A stretch of 64,000 bases of DNA, from NCBI RefSeq assembly GCF_009770985.1, contig NZ_WSRW01000003.1:915275-979274 (forward strand). Direction: 5' to 3'. How positions within the stretch are numbered: the stretch's first letter is position 1; the number at the start of each line of letters is the position of its first letter. Below the pieces are notes generated by a model that did no database searches, was not told the origin of the DNA, and saw only the letters and a list, made by a program, of their open reading frames with translations. Below, piece by piece: positions 56,044 to 64,000 of this stretch. This DNA comes from Mucilaginibacter lacusdianchii. Its GTDB lineage: Bacteria; Bacteroidota; Bacteroidia; Sphingobacteriales; Sphingobacteriaceae. The position numbers and the translations under genes were made by a program.

Positions 56044-56970
56044 TTAAATCAGATCATGGCCAACGGGGTACGTTTTACCTTCGATGGCCAATTCTGTTTC
56101 GGGGAAAACGCTTTTTGCTTCATCCAGCAATTCGTTCAAGCTTTTATAACGCGCAGAGAAGTGTCCGATCAACAAACTTTTCGCTTCTGTTTTGATAGCC
56201 ACCTGACCCGCCTGCCAAGCTGTAGTATGGTGCGTTTTATTTGCCCTGTCGAGCATGTTGTGCAGAAAGGTTGCCTCGTGGTAAAGCAGGTCAGCATGCC
56301 GTATTTGGTCAAAGTACTGCTCATTATATAAAGTGTCAGAGCAGTAGGCATAACACTTAGGGCGTTCAGAATCTACAGTCAGCTCGTTATTTGCATACAC
56401 CGTGCCATCGGGCGCTGTATATGGTGCGCCTTTCTTCAATGTTGGATATAAATCTACAGGTATTTCCAGTGATTCGACTTTTGCTTTAATCAGCTTACGT
56501 AACCGCTTTTTCTGCTTGAATAAAAAGCCGGTTGTGGCAATGCGATGGTCAAGCGGTATAGTTTCTACCACAACATCCTGATTGTCCAGAATTACCTCGG
56601 CCTTAGTACCATCAGTAGCTACAAATTCTAATGGATATTGAATAACCGTTTCTGAATACTTAAATTGAATGTCGACAATTTCTTTAAGGGCTGGCGGCCC
56701 AAATATTTTCAAAGGACGGGTGCGCCCGTTAAGGTGCATGGATGACAATAAGCCAACCAATCCTAAATAATGATCGCCATGCAAATGGCTGATGAAAATA
56801 TAATCTATGCGGCTTGCTTTGATTTCGAAACGGAGCATTTGCAGCTGGGTGCCTTCGCTGCAGTCTATCAGGTACAGGCGCTCATTGAGGTTAAGCACCT
56901 GTGCTGTAGGGTTTCTGTTAAATATAGGAGTAGCTGAACTACTACCAAGTATGGTTACCTCAAACTTCAT
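56044..56970 (-). CDS. rnz: Ribonuclease Z
   Basis: The tRNA 3'-processing endonuclease of the metallo-beta-lactamase fold. The 308-residue protein has the zinc motif SHLHGDHYLGL, the N-terminal LGSSSATP and CSEGTQLQ blocks, YCSDTLYNE and the late IGHFSARY. It lies 22 bp downstream of a STAS-domain gene on the same strand, and they are likely co-transcribed. Confidence 0.95.
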   Translation of the reverse strand: MKFEVTILGSSSATPIFNRNPTAQVLNLNERLYLIDCSEGTQLQMLRFEIKASRIDYIFISHLHGDHYLGLVGLLSSMHLNGRTRPLKIFGPPALKEIVDIQFKYSETVIQYPLEFVATDGTKAEVILDNQDVVVETIPLDHRIATTGFLFKQKKRLRKLIKAKVESLEIPVDLYPTLKKGAPYTAPDGTVYANNELTVDSERPKCYAYCSDTLYNEQYFDQIRHADLLYHEATFLHNMLDRANKTHHTTAWQAGQVAIKTEAKSLLIGHFSARYKSLNELLDEAKSVFPETELAIEGKTYPVGHDLI

Positions 56971-56992
56971 ATTGGGTAAACATACAAAATGC

Positions 56993-57370
56993 TTATTTTG
57001 CTTCTTTCTTTAATTCTTTTTCTATTTCCTCCATAAAAATAAGGTCAATAGCCTCTTCAGTGGTAGGAACAACCGTTAAAACGTTATCTAATTGTGAGAT
57101 ACTAATCAGGCGTGATACGGCTTCATTTAAGCAAGTTAAAATAAAGCTGCCTTCTGCGTTTTTACACAAACGATGGCCTACTAACAGGCTGCTTAAGCCC
57201 GAAGAGTCTGCAAACTTCACTTGGCATAAATCCAATACGATGTTTCTTTGCCCCTCTGCGTTAATCAATATCAGCTCGGATTTTAATTGCGGCGTAATCA
57301 ATGAATTTAGTTTTGATTCGTTTAATCTAACCAAAACATATTTTTCATGCTTATCGACAGTGAATTTCAT
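56993..57370 (-). CDS. STAS-domain protein (anti-anti-sigma factor-like)
   Basis: A 125-residue single STAS domain. The phosphorylatable serine region reads FADSSGLSSLLVG (Ser56/57), as in SpoIIAA/RsbV-type anti-anti-sigma factors, and the C-terminus is strongly charged (EEIEKELKKEAK). No anti-sigma kinase or sigma factor gene is adjacent. It precedes rnz by 22 bp. Its partners are unknown. Confidence 0.88.
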   Translation of the reverse strand: MKFTVDKHEKYVLVRLNESKLNSLITPQLKSELILINAEGQRNIVLDLCQVKFADSSGLSSLLVGHRLCKNAEGSFILTCLNEAVSRLISISQLDNVLTVVPTTEEAIDLIFMEEIEKELKKEAK

Positions 57371-57421
57371 TCTTGTAAAATTTATTCAGCTAAGATAGAA
57401 TTAATTTATGTATTCCTAAAA

Positions 57422-58366
57422 TCACAAATTTGTTAAAGCATTTTTCACCGAATTTTCAACTCGGCTTAAAACGCTGCTATTATCACCTTTAACAAAGGCT
57501 TCGCCAGTGATTTGTTCATATAGTTCAATATAACGATCGGATATAGATTGTACAATCTCTTCGGTCATTAACGGTACTTCCTGACCGTCTTTTCCCTGAA
57601 AGCCATTTTCAATAAGCCATTTGCGTACAAATTCTTTTGACAGTTGTTTTTGCGGCTCGCCACTTGCCTGACGCTCGGCATACCCCTCACTATAAAAATA
57701 GCGCGATGAATCGGGCGTATGTATTTCGTCGATCAAATAAATCTGGCCATCAGCTTTACCAAATTCATATTTAGTGTCAACTAATATCAAGCCACGCTCG
57801 GCTGCCATTTGCGTACCTCGTGCAAATAAAGAACGGGTATACTGTTCCAATTGTTTGTAATCTTCTTCAGATACAATTCCGCGTGCCAAGATATCTTCTC
57901 TGGAAATGTCTTCATCGTGCCCAACAGAAGCTTTAGTTGTTGGTGTGATAATAGGTTCCGGTAAAATATCATTTTCCTTTAGGCCTTCGGGTAAGCTCAC
58001 ACCACAAACTGTACGCTTTCCGGCACTATACTCGCGCCAGGCATGCCCAGCCAAATACCCTCTGATAACCATTTCCACTTTAAAAGGCTCACACATTTTG
58101 CCTATCGTAACACTTGGATCTGGAACGCTCACTACCCAATTAGGTACAATATCGCTGGTAGCTTTTAAAAACTGCGCAGCAATTTGATTAAGCACCTGCC
58201 CTTTGTATGGAATAGGTTCGGGTAATACCACGTCAAATGCAGATATACGGTCCGAAACCACCATCACCAGATATTTATCTTTTATAGTATATACATCACG
58301 TACTTTTCCTTTGTAAAAAGCTGTTTGTCCCGGAAAGTTAAAGTTAGTTTGTTGTATTGCGTTCAT
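57422..58366 (-). CDS. purC: Phosphoribosylaminoimidazole-succinocarboxamide synthase
   Basis: The SAICAR synthase of purine biosynthesis (joins CAIR and aspartate with ATP). The 314-residue protein is of the long PurC type, with [56 protein letters not shown] and [15 protein letters not shown] 58366 is used; the frame continues 6 nt upstream to a TTG that is unlikely to be used. Confidence 0.96.
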   Translation of the reverse strand: MNAIQQTNFNFPGQTAFYKGKVRDVYTIKDKYLVMVVSDRISAFDVVLPEPIPYKGQVLNQIAAQFLKATSDIVPNWVVSVPDPSVTIGKMCEPFKVEMVIRGYLAGHAWREYSAGKRTVCGVSLPEGLKENDILPEPIITPTTKASVGHDEDISREDILARGIVSEEDYKQLEQYTRSLFARGTQMAAERGLILVDTKYEFGKADGQIYLIDEIHTPDSSRYFYSEGYAERQASGEPQKQLSKEFVRKWLIENGFQGKDGQEVPLMTEEIVQSISDRYIELYEQITGEAFVKGDNSSVLSRVENSVKNALTNL

Positions 58367-58442
58367 TATCAAGAGTCAAGAATATTAAAATGTTAATCAC
58401 AGCACAATCTGCAATCTAAATTCAGTACCAAAAATAAAAATA

Positions 58443-58480
58443 GGAACCAAGATGCTACAAAAAAATATCATCTTGGTTCC
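58443..58480 (-). terminator. Rho-independent terminator after the phoH paralogue
   Basis: GGAACCAAGATG (58443-58454) and CATCTTGGTTCC (58469-58480) form a perfect 12-bp stem; on the minus strand it is followed by TATTTTT. It separates the phoH paralogue from purC. Confidence 0.85.
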
Positions 58481-58509
58481 TGATTTTAAATTTTCAACGC
58501 TGATTATTT

Positions 58510-59478
58510 TTATTGGATGTCGCCGTATGCTTCCAAAATACGTCTCACCAATTTGTGACGCACCACGTCTTCACCGCTTAGGTAAATGATTTCAATTCCT
58601 TTAATGTCTGTCAAAATGCGTAGCGCTGTATGTAGGCCAGATTGCTGCTTTTTAGGTAAGTCAATTTGCGTAACGTCACCCGTAACGATGAATTTGGCGG
58701 ATGGTCCCATACGCGTTAAAAACATTTTCAGCTGCATATCCGTTGCATTTTGCGCTTCGTCTAAAATAACAAAGCAGTTATCCAGCGTTCTACCACGCAT
58801 AAAAGCCAGTGGTGCTACCTCGATGGTACGGTTCTCCAGATAAGTTTTCAGCTTTTCAGGCGGAATCATATCATCAAGCGCATCGTATAAAGGACGCAGG
58901 TAAGGGTCGATCTTCTCTTTTAAATCACCCGGCAAAAAGCCCAGGTTCTCCCCTGCCTCTACCGCTGGGCGAGTAAGTATAATTCGCTTAATCTCCTTAT
59001 TTTTTAATGCCCTTACGGCTAATGCTACTGCAGTGTAAGTTTTACCGGTACCAGCAGGGCCTATGGCAAACATTATATCACTGTTGTTTATAGCCGTTAC
59101 CATCCGACGCTGGTTTGCCGTACGGGCCTTTACCATAATGCCGTTAGGTCCAAATACGATCACCTCGCCGGTAGTAGATTTATCATTAGGTGCGTCTGCT
59201 GCCTGCGGTGTAGCCGCTGTAACATTCTTTGCACCAAAAATCCGTTCTAAGTCGGTTATGTTCAGGTTGTCAAATTTTTCGACGTGTTGCAGCAGCTGGG
59301 CAAATTTATCGTTAAATACTGCCAGTTCGTGCTCATCGCCCAACACCTTCACTTCACTTCCTCTGGCTACTATTTTAAGCTTAGGATATTGTTTTTTAAT
59401 GATCTCAAAATGATCATTATTGGGTCCCCACAAAACAGCGGGGTTTACTTGTTCAATTGAAATTTTTAGTTCGTTCAA
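58510..59478 (-). CDS. PhoH-like ATPase
   Basis: A 322-residue PhoH family protein: an N-terminal KH-like region (about 1-100) and an ATPase domain with Walker A GPAGTGKT near residue 140, Walker B-like CFVILDEAQN, and TGDVTQIDLP. It lacks the PIN domain of the other PhoH at 18249-19601, so the window has two distinct PhoH types. It is probably cytoplasmic and RNA-related. A terminator follows. Confidence 0.94.
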   Translation of the reverse strand: MNELKISIEQVNPAVLWGPNNDHFEIIKKQYPKLKIVARGSEVKVLGDEHELAVFNDKFAQLLQHVEKFDNLNITDLERIFGAKNVTAATPQAADAPNDKSTTGEVIVFGPNGIMVKARTANQRRMVTAINNSDIMFAIGPAGTGKTYTAVALAVRALKNKEIKRIILTRPAVEAGENLGFLPGDLKEKIDPYLRPLYDALDDMIPPEKLKTYLENRTIEVAPLAFMRGRTLDNCFVILDEAQNATDMQLKMFLTRMGPSAKFIVTGDVTQIDLPKKQQSGLHTALRILTDIKGIEIIYLSGEDVVRHKLVRRILEAYGDIQ

Positions 59479-59580
59479 CAGTAAATGATTTTTTAGTTAC
59501 AGATTATTTCTGGTTAAAAGTTGATATTTGCACCTCGCTAAGGCTTATACAAGATTAGCAATAAATATTTCAAAAAACTA

Positions 59581-60357
59581 ATGGCAATAATAACTTTAAC
59601 TACCGATTTAGGCGACAAAGACATCTATCAGGCGGCCCTTAAAGGCAGCATATACAAGATGATGCCATCGGTAAATGTTGTGGATATTACCCATTCTGTT
59701 TCTGCATTTAACATTCAGCAAGCTGCATTTATTTTAAAGAACAGTTTTTATTATTTTCCAAACAACACCGTACACCTTATCGGTATCGACACTGTTTATA
59801 GTGAAGAAAACCGCTTTCTGGCCATTCGCTATCAAAGCCACTTCTTTGTGGGGGCTGATAACGGAATTTTTTCCCTGATTTTTGACGAGCACCCGGATGC
59901 AATTGTGGAAATAAACATTATGCAGGACTTAAAGTTTCTGCATTTTCCGCTGGCAGACATTTTTGTTAAAGCTGCCTGTCATTTGGCAGATGGCGGCGAG
60001 TTAAGTGAAATTGGTGTACCCGTTGCGAGTATCGAAAAACGTATGACCTTACAACCAGCCGTTGAACGCAACTTAATCAGAGGCATGGTTATTTATATTG
60101 ATTCATTTCAAAACGTTATTACCAATATCACCAAAAACTTCTTTAACAGGGTGCAGCAAGGACGCAAATTCACTTTATATTTTAAACGAAATGAAACGAT
60201 AACGCAATTAAGCTGGCATTATAACGAGGTGCCAGAGGGCGAGAAATTGTGCATGTTTGGTATAAGCGATCATTTGGAAATAGCTATTAATAAAGGTAAC
60301 GCCAGCGGGTTGTTAGGTTTAAATTTAGGTGATAGCGTTATTATTGAGTTTGAATAA
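59581..60357 (+). CDS. SAM hydroxide adenosyltransferase (DUF62 family)
   Basis: A 258-residue protein of the chlorinase/fluorinase superfamily that usually hydrolyses SAM to adenosine and methionine. It starts IITLTTDLGDKDIY with the catalytic Asp pair region, has VVDITHSVSAFNIQQAAFIL, and the C-terminal domain shows FQNVITNITK and KGNASGLLGL. Nothing suggests halide use. It is followed 9 bp later by a small coiled-coil membrane protein gene. Confidence 0.92.
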   Translation: MAIITLTTDLGDKDIYQAALKGSIYKMMPSVNVVDITHSVSAFNIQQAAFILKNSFYYFPNNTVHLIGIDTVYSEENRFLAIRYQSHFFVGADNGIFSLIFDEHPDAIVEINIMQDLKFLHFPLADIFVKAACHLADGGELSEIGVPVASIEKRMTLQPAVERNLIRGMVIYIDSFQNVITNITKNFFNRVQQGRKFTLYFKRNETITQLSWHYNEVPEGEKLCMFGISDHLEIAINKGNASGLLGLNLGDSVIIEFE

Positions 60358-60366
60358 GGTTTATAT

Positions 60367-60888
60367 ATGCAGAAGTGGATTGGACTTATTTTAAGCTGTT
60401 GTATATCAATAAGTGTAGCGGCACAAAGCCGTAATGATTCATTGGCTTATGAAATGCAGCGAAAAAAAATTAATGCCATGCTTGCTCAGCGTGAAGCGAA
60501 ATTTGATCAATACGATCAAAGTTTAAGTCAACGCTCGGGCATATTTGGCATGCAAACCAAAAATGATATCCGCCGATCAAACGAGATTTTGATGGATATT
60601 AACGGTACTGATAATCAGATATTAAAAGAACTAAAAATATTGCTGGATTACAGGGCGTTTCAGCAACAGCAGGTGCAAACTAAGGCGGCAGAAGTTGAAA
60701 CTACAAACCGTAATTTTATGTATACCATCAATCAACTGCGATCCCAAAACGACCAGTTGACCATGCAGCTGGATGCGGAGCGAAAAAAAATAGAAAAATC
60801 AAAAACAAATTATATTATTGTTATCGCTGTTCTCATTATAACGTCAATTTTACTACTGCTCACCAGAAAAAGACGTTTTAAAGCGTAA
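60367..60888 (+). CDS. Small coiled-coil protein with signal peptide and C-terminal membrane anchor
   Basis: A 173-residue protein. It starts with a signal peptide (cleavage near SVAAQ), has a polar helical region likely forming a coiled coil (about 20-145; many Gln, Glu, Lys), and ends with one membrane helix (YIIVIAVLIITSILLLL) and a basic tail. It would sit in the periplasm attached to the inner membrane. I do not recognise a family. It lies between the SAM hydroxide adenosyltransferase and the ABC exporter genes on the same strand. Confidence 0.65.
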   Translation: MQKWIGLILSCCISISVAAQSRNDSLAYEMQRKKINAMLAQREAKFDQYDQSLSQRSGIFGMQTKNDIRRSNEILMDINGTDNQILKELKILLDYRAFQQQQVQTKAAEVETTNRNFMYTINQLRSQNDQLTMQLDAERKKIEKSKTNYIIVIAVLIITSILLLLTRKRRFKA

Positions 60889-60913
60889 ATTTACCAGTTA
60901 CTATTGAAAACTT

Positions 60914-62779
60914 ATGGGAAGACAACGACTGAACAGTGGGAACGCAGCAGAAAAAGAATTACCTAAAGCTAAGTTAAATAAGCAGAGTTTACAAAATGTA
61001 GGGAAACTGTTAAGCTATATTAAACCATACAAAGCTAAATTTATTGGAGGGCTTTTCTTCCTGGTGTTGTCAAGCTTGACTGGCTTGGCATTTCCTGCAT
61101 TTTTTGGTGCTTTAGTTGATGCAGCGCAGGGCAAACAGCATACATCATTTATTAAGGCCGATTTGTTGACAATTGGCGAGATAGCCATGGTCGTTTTGTT
61201 CATCCAAGGCTTTGTGTCTTATTTTAGAATTACCTGGTTTGTACAAGTAGCCGAAAAATCGTTGGCCGACATCAGACGGGACACTTACTTTAAACTAGTT
61301 ACGCTGCCTATGAATTTTTTTGCCAACAGACGAGTTGGCGAATTAAACAGCCGTATTTCATCCGACTTATCGCAAATTCAGGATACGCTAACAACAACTT
61401 TGGCTGAGGTAATCAGGCAGGTTATTATATTAGTTGGTGGTACCATTTTGTTGACCATCGTGTCTTTAAAACTTACCTGCGCATTGTTATGTGTGTTGCC
61501 TGTATTAATTGCAGTTGCTATATTCTTTGGTAAATTTATTCGTAACCTATCTCGTCAGGCCCAGGATAAACTGGCTGAATCCAATACCATTGTTGAAGAA
61601 ACATTGCAGGGAATTGCCAACGTAAAGGCCTTCGTGAGTGAAGCGTTCGAGGCAGGCCGTTACGACCGTAATCTACGTGATGTAGTTGGATTAGCCGTTA
61701 AAGGTGCTAAGTACCGGGGCATCTTTGGTGCATTCATCGTTTTTTGTTTGTTCGGTACCATTTTTTGTGAGATATGGTATGGCTCTTATCTGGTGTCTAT
61801 CCATGATCATGACTTCACTTTTGGTAAGTTAACTGACTTTATTGTTTATGCCGCGTTCATCAGCGCAGCAATGGGTAGCCTGCCCGATTTATATGCAAAC
61901 ATTCAAAAAGCTGTCGGTGCGAGTGAAAGAGTGCTCGAAATTTTAAGCGAGCAAGGCGAGCCGGTATCTATTAATGAAAAAGACAACTTAGTGAAACAAA
62001 CAATTGATGGCCAGGTAGCTTTTGATAATGTGCAGTTTCATTACCCATCAAGGCCCGAAATTCAGGTTTTAAGAGGTGTATCATTTGAAGCCAAGGCCGG
62101 ACAAAAAGTAGCTATTGTTGGTCCTAGTGGATCAGGAAAATCGACAATGGCTTCATTGATTCTTGAATTTTATCATCCGCAATCTGGCACGGTGCTGTTT
62201 GATAATAAGCCAGCAAGCGAATATGCATTAACTGATATACGAAATCAAGTTGCTATTGTACCGCAGGACGTTTTACTATTTGGCGGTAGTATACTTGAAA
62301 ATATTGCCTACGGGAAGCGCAATGCTTCTAAAGAAGAGATTATTCAGGCAGCTAAACGGGCTAATGCTCACCAATTTATTAGCGGTTTTCCTGAAGGATA
62401 TGAAACGATTGTTGGCGATCGTGGTGTTAAATTATCAGGCGGTCAGCGGCAACGGATTGCGATTGCAAGGGCACTATTGAAAAACCCAGCAATATTAATT
62501 TTGGATGAAGCGACTTCATCACTAGATTCTGAATCTGAACGTTTAGTACAAGAAGCGTTAGAAGAATTAATGAAAGGCCGTACCTCTATCATCATTGCTC
62601 ATAGGTTGTCTACCATTCGCGAAGCCGATAAAATTGTGGTTTTGGAAAAAGGTCATATAGTTGAAAGTGGCACCCATGATGAACTGGTTGCTAACGAAAA
62701 AGGGTTATACCACTATTTAAGTCAGTTACAATTTGAAAGTGCCGTATCTGCCGATAAACCGTCGGTAGTAGCAGAATAA
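60914..62779 (+). CDS. ABC transporter, fused permease and ATPase (type IV exporter, MsbA/TAP-like)
   Basis: A 621-residue half-transporter that probably works as a homodimer. The N-terminal membrane domain (about 40-340) has six helices, and the ATPase domain (about 365-610) has Walker A GPSGSGKST near residue 403, signature LSGGQRQR, Walker B ILILDEATSSLD, and the H-loop AHRLST. The substrate is unknown; lipids, peptides or drugs are typical of the group. A hairpin terminator follows. Confidence 0.93.
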   Translation: MGRQRLNSGNAAEKELPKAKLNKQSLQNVGKLLSYIKPYKAKFIGGLFFLVLSSLTGLAFPAFFGALVDAAQGKQHTSFIKADLLTIGEIAMVVLFIQGFVSYFRITWFVQVAEKSLADIRRDTYFKLVTLPMNFFANRRVGELNSRISSDLSQIQDTLTTTLAEVIRQVIILVGGTILLTIVSLKLTCALLCVLPVLIAVAIFFGKFIRNLSRQAQDKLAESNTIVEETLQGIANVKAFVSEAFEAGRYDRNLRDVVGLAVKGAKYRGIFGAFIVFCLFGTIFCEIWYGSYLVSIHDHDFTFGKLTDFIVYAAFISAAMGSLPDLYANIQKAVGASERVLEILSEQGEPVSINEKDNLVKQTIDGQVAFDNVQFHYPSRPEIQVLRGVSFEAKAGQKVAIVGPSGSGKSTMASLILEFYHPQSGTVLFDNKPASEYALTDIRNQVAIVPQDVLLFGGSILENIAYGKRNASKEEIIQAAKRANAHQFISGFPEGYETIVGDRGVKLSGGQRQRIAIARALLKNPAILILDEATSSLDSESERLVQEALEELMKGRTSIIIAHRLSTIREADKIVVLEKGHIVESGTHDELVANEKGLYHYLSQLQFESAVSADKPSVVAE

Positions 62780-62802
62780 ACTTTTAAATTTAAATCATTA
62801 CG

Positions 62803-62832
62803 TGCCTGACGGGATTTATACCTTGTCGGGCA
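62803..62832 (+). terminator. Rho-independent terminator after the ABC exporter
   Basis: TGCCTGAC (62803-62810) pairs with GTCGGGCA (62825-62832), with one G-U pair, followed by TTTATTTTCTT. Confidence 0.65.
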
Positions 62833-62850
62833 TTTATTTTCTTGTTAAAA

Positions 62851-64000
62851 ATGAAGTTAACTATACACGGGGCAGCCCGTCAGGTTACCGGAAGCATGCA
62901 TTTGCTGGAGGTTAATCGATATAAAATATTAGTGGATTGCGGCCTGGATTATGAAAAGGACCGTAGTACGCAAGCAAACGAGGATTTTCCCTTCAACCCT
63001 ACAGACATCGATGTTGTGATATTGACACATGCACACATCGATCACTCTGGTAACTTACCTACCTTAATACGGATGGGCTTTGACGGGCAGATATTATGTA
63101 CACCGCCAACAGCCGAACTTACCGAATTACTATTAATGGACTCGGTTAGTATATTCATGCACAAAGCCGAAAAGCGCCGCAAACACAGTCGTGGTGGCAA
63201 ACATCATAGCCGGCCTCAACCCTTGTACTTGCAAAAGCATGTAATGGACACCATGGAGCGTATGGTAACTATTGGATTCAACAAACCTTTTAGGCTAAAT
63301 GGAGACGTAGAGCTAACGTTTATTCCGGTTGGGCACCTTTTAGGCGCAGCAGCTGTGATTCTTAAAGTGAAGGATGATAACGAGGAGAAAACAATTGGTT
63401 TTACAGGAGATATCGGCCGTTATAACTATCCAGTATTGAACGACCCGCAGCCTCTTCCACCGGTAGATTACTTAGTAACCGAATCAACATACGGCGGCCG
63501 CTTCCATAGTAAAGATCAAACCATAGAACAGGTACTGGTAGACACTATTGAAAAGGCATGCATCAAAGAGTCGGGAAGGTTAATTATTCCAGCATTTAGC
63601 ATTGGTCGTACGCAGGCACTGGTTTACTCATTAAATAAAATATTTAGCAGTGGTTTATTGCCGCCGGTTAAAGTATTTGTTGATAGTCCGCTGGCCAATA
63701 TTTCCACTAATGTATTTCGTAAATACCACGAGTTGCTAAATGATGAGGCGCAAGATTTTTATAAAGCAAAAGGCGACGAGTTTGAGTTTGAAAACCTTAC
63801 TTACATAGAAAATTTAAAAGATAGTAGGCAGATATCCAACTACTTTGAACCTTGCATCATCATCTCTTCTGCAGGTATGCTTGAAGGTGGCCGCATCCAG
63901 GATCACTTGTACAACAATATCCAGAATTATTATTGTACCATTCTCTTTATTGGATATTGTTCTAAGGGCACTTTGGGATATCGGTTGTTGCGCGGCGACC
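62851..64000 (+). CDS. Beta-CASP metallo-beta-lactamase RNA hydrolase (partial, runs off the window end)
   Basis: The frame from ATG 62851 stays open to the last base, giving 383 visible residues. It starts MKLTIHGAARQVTGSMHLL and has the zinc motif THAHIDHSG, FTGDIGR, and the beta-CASP motifs TESTYGG, PAFSIGRTQ and SSAGMLEGGR. These place it with CPSF-73/RNase J-like ribonucleases of the YSH1-type bacterial group (usually about 460 residues). The C-terminus lies outside the window. Confidence 0.9.
   Translation, partial: MKLTIHGAARQVTGSMHLLEVNRYKILVDCGLDYEKDRSTQANEDFPFNPTDIDVVILTHAHIDHSGNLPTLIRMGFDGQILCTPPTAELTELLLMDSVSIFMHKAEKRRKHSRGGKHHSRPQPLYLQKHVMDTMERMVTIGFNKPFRLNGDVELTFIPVGHLLGAAAVILKVKDDNEEKTIGFTGDIGRYNYPVLNDPQPLPPVDYLVTESTYGGRFHSKDQTIEQVLVDTIEKACIKESGRLIIPAFSIGRTQALVYSLNKIFSSGLLPPVKVFVDSPLANISTNVFRKYHELLNDEAQDFYKAKGDEFEFENLTYIENLKDSRQISNYFEPCIIISSAGMLEGGRIQDHLYNNIQNYYCTILFIGYCSKGTLGYRLLRGD

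Noticed and set aside
59581-60357. DUF62 protein as a chlorinase or fluorinase
   Set aside because: Nothing in the sequence indicates halide binding, and the great majority of this family are SAM hydroxide adenosyltransferases.

Overview
The window is a 64 kb piece of a bacterial chromosome from the phylum Bacteroidota, most likely family Sphingobacteriaceae (Mucilaginibacter/Pedobacter-like). Three things point there: housekeeping genes with Bacteroidota-style sequences (GyrA, PrmC, RibD, LptD, futalosine-pathway MqnA/MqnE); Bacteroidota promoters (a -33 TTG about 18-21 nt from a -7 TAnnTTTG) in front of many genes; and almost no Shine-Dalgarno sequences. I see no tRNA or rRNA genes, CRISPR array, insertion sequence or prophage. 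Coding density is high and most genes are core metabolism, envelope or information genes.

Layout. 1-9.5 kb: a DUF3820 protein, a lipoprotein MsrA, CorA, a WbqC-like protein, a lipid A acyltransferase-like/glycosyltransferase pair, a large MscS-type channel, AroQ, XerD and PrmC. 9.5-18 kb: RibD, a DMT transporter, a YigZ-family protein, MgtE, BioB, Ohr, and a two-gene radical-SAM/DNA-metabolism module, followed by a roughly 490 nt region with its own promoter and terminator but no credible ORF (a candidate structured RNA). 18-30 kb: PhoH-PIN protein, FUSC-type membrane protein, PEP carboxylase, a DUF4142 lipoprotein and a gyrA-TPR-TPR operon. 30-40 kb: HemF, an MFS transporter, cold-shock protein, peroxiredoxin, fused trehalose synthase/phosphatase, and the menaquinone (futalosine) genes mqnA and mqnE with a histidine phosphatase between them.

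40-46 kb is a methionine block: a trans-sulfuration enzyme, then metY-metX-hom. metY is preceded by a SAM riboswitch and, directly after it, a 36-codon leader ORF ending Met-Cys-Met-Cys-Cys-Cys-Cys-stop. The Cys codons form one arm of a perfect 12-bp hairpin. This looks like a two-input (SAM plus cysteine) control region and is the most striking regulatory feature here. 46-49 kb holds a GT87-like transferase, a polyprenyl-phosphate GT2 and a NodB-type deacetylase in an overlapping operon. This resembles ArnT/ArnC/ArnD or FlmK/FlmF2/NaxD lipid A amino-sugar modification modules.

49-64 kb: a 2-oxoacid dehydrogenase E2, CinA, LptD, a divergent amidase-MCE pair, RNase Z with a STAS protein, PurC, a second PhoH, a SAM hydroxide adenosyltransferase, a small membrane-anchored coiled-coil protein, an ABC exporter and a beta-CASP metallo-hydrolase that runs off the window end. 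All family names are from recognition of sequence motifs; no database search was run.
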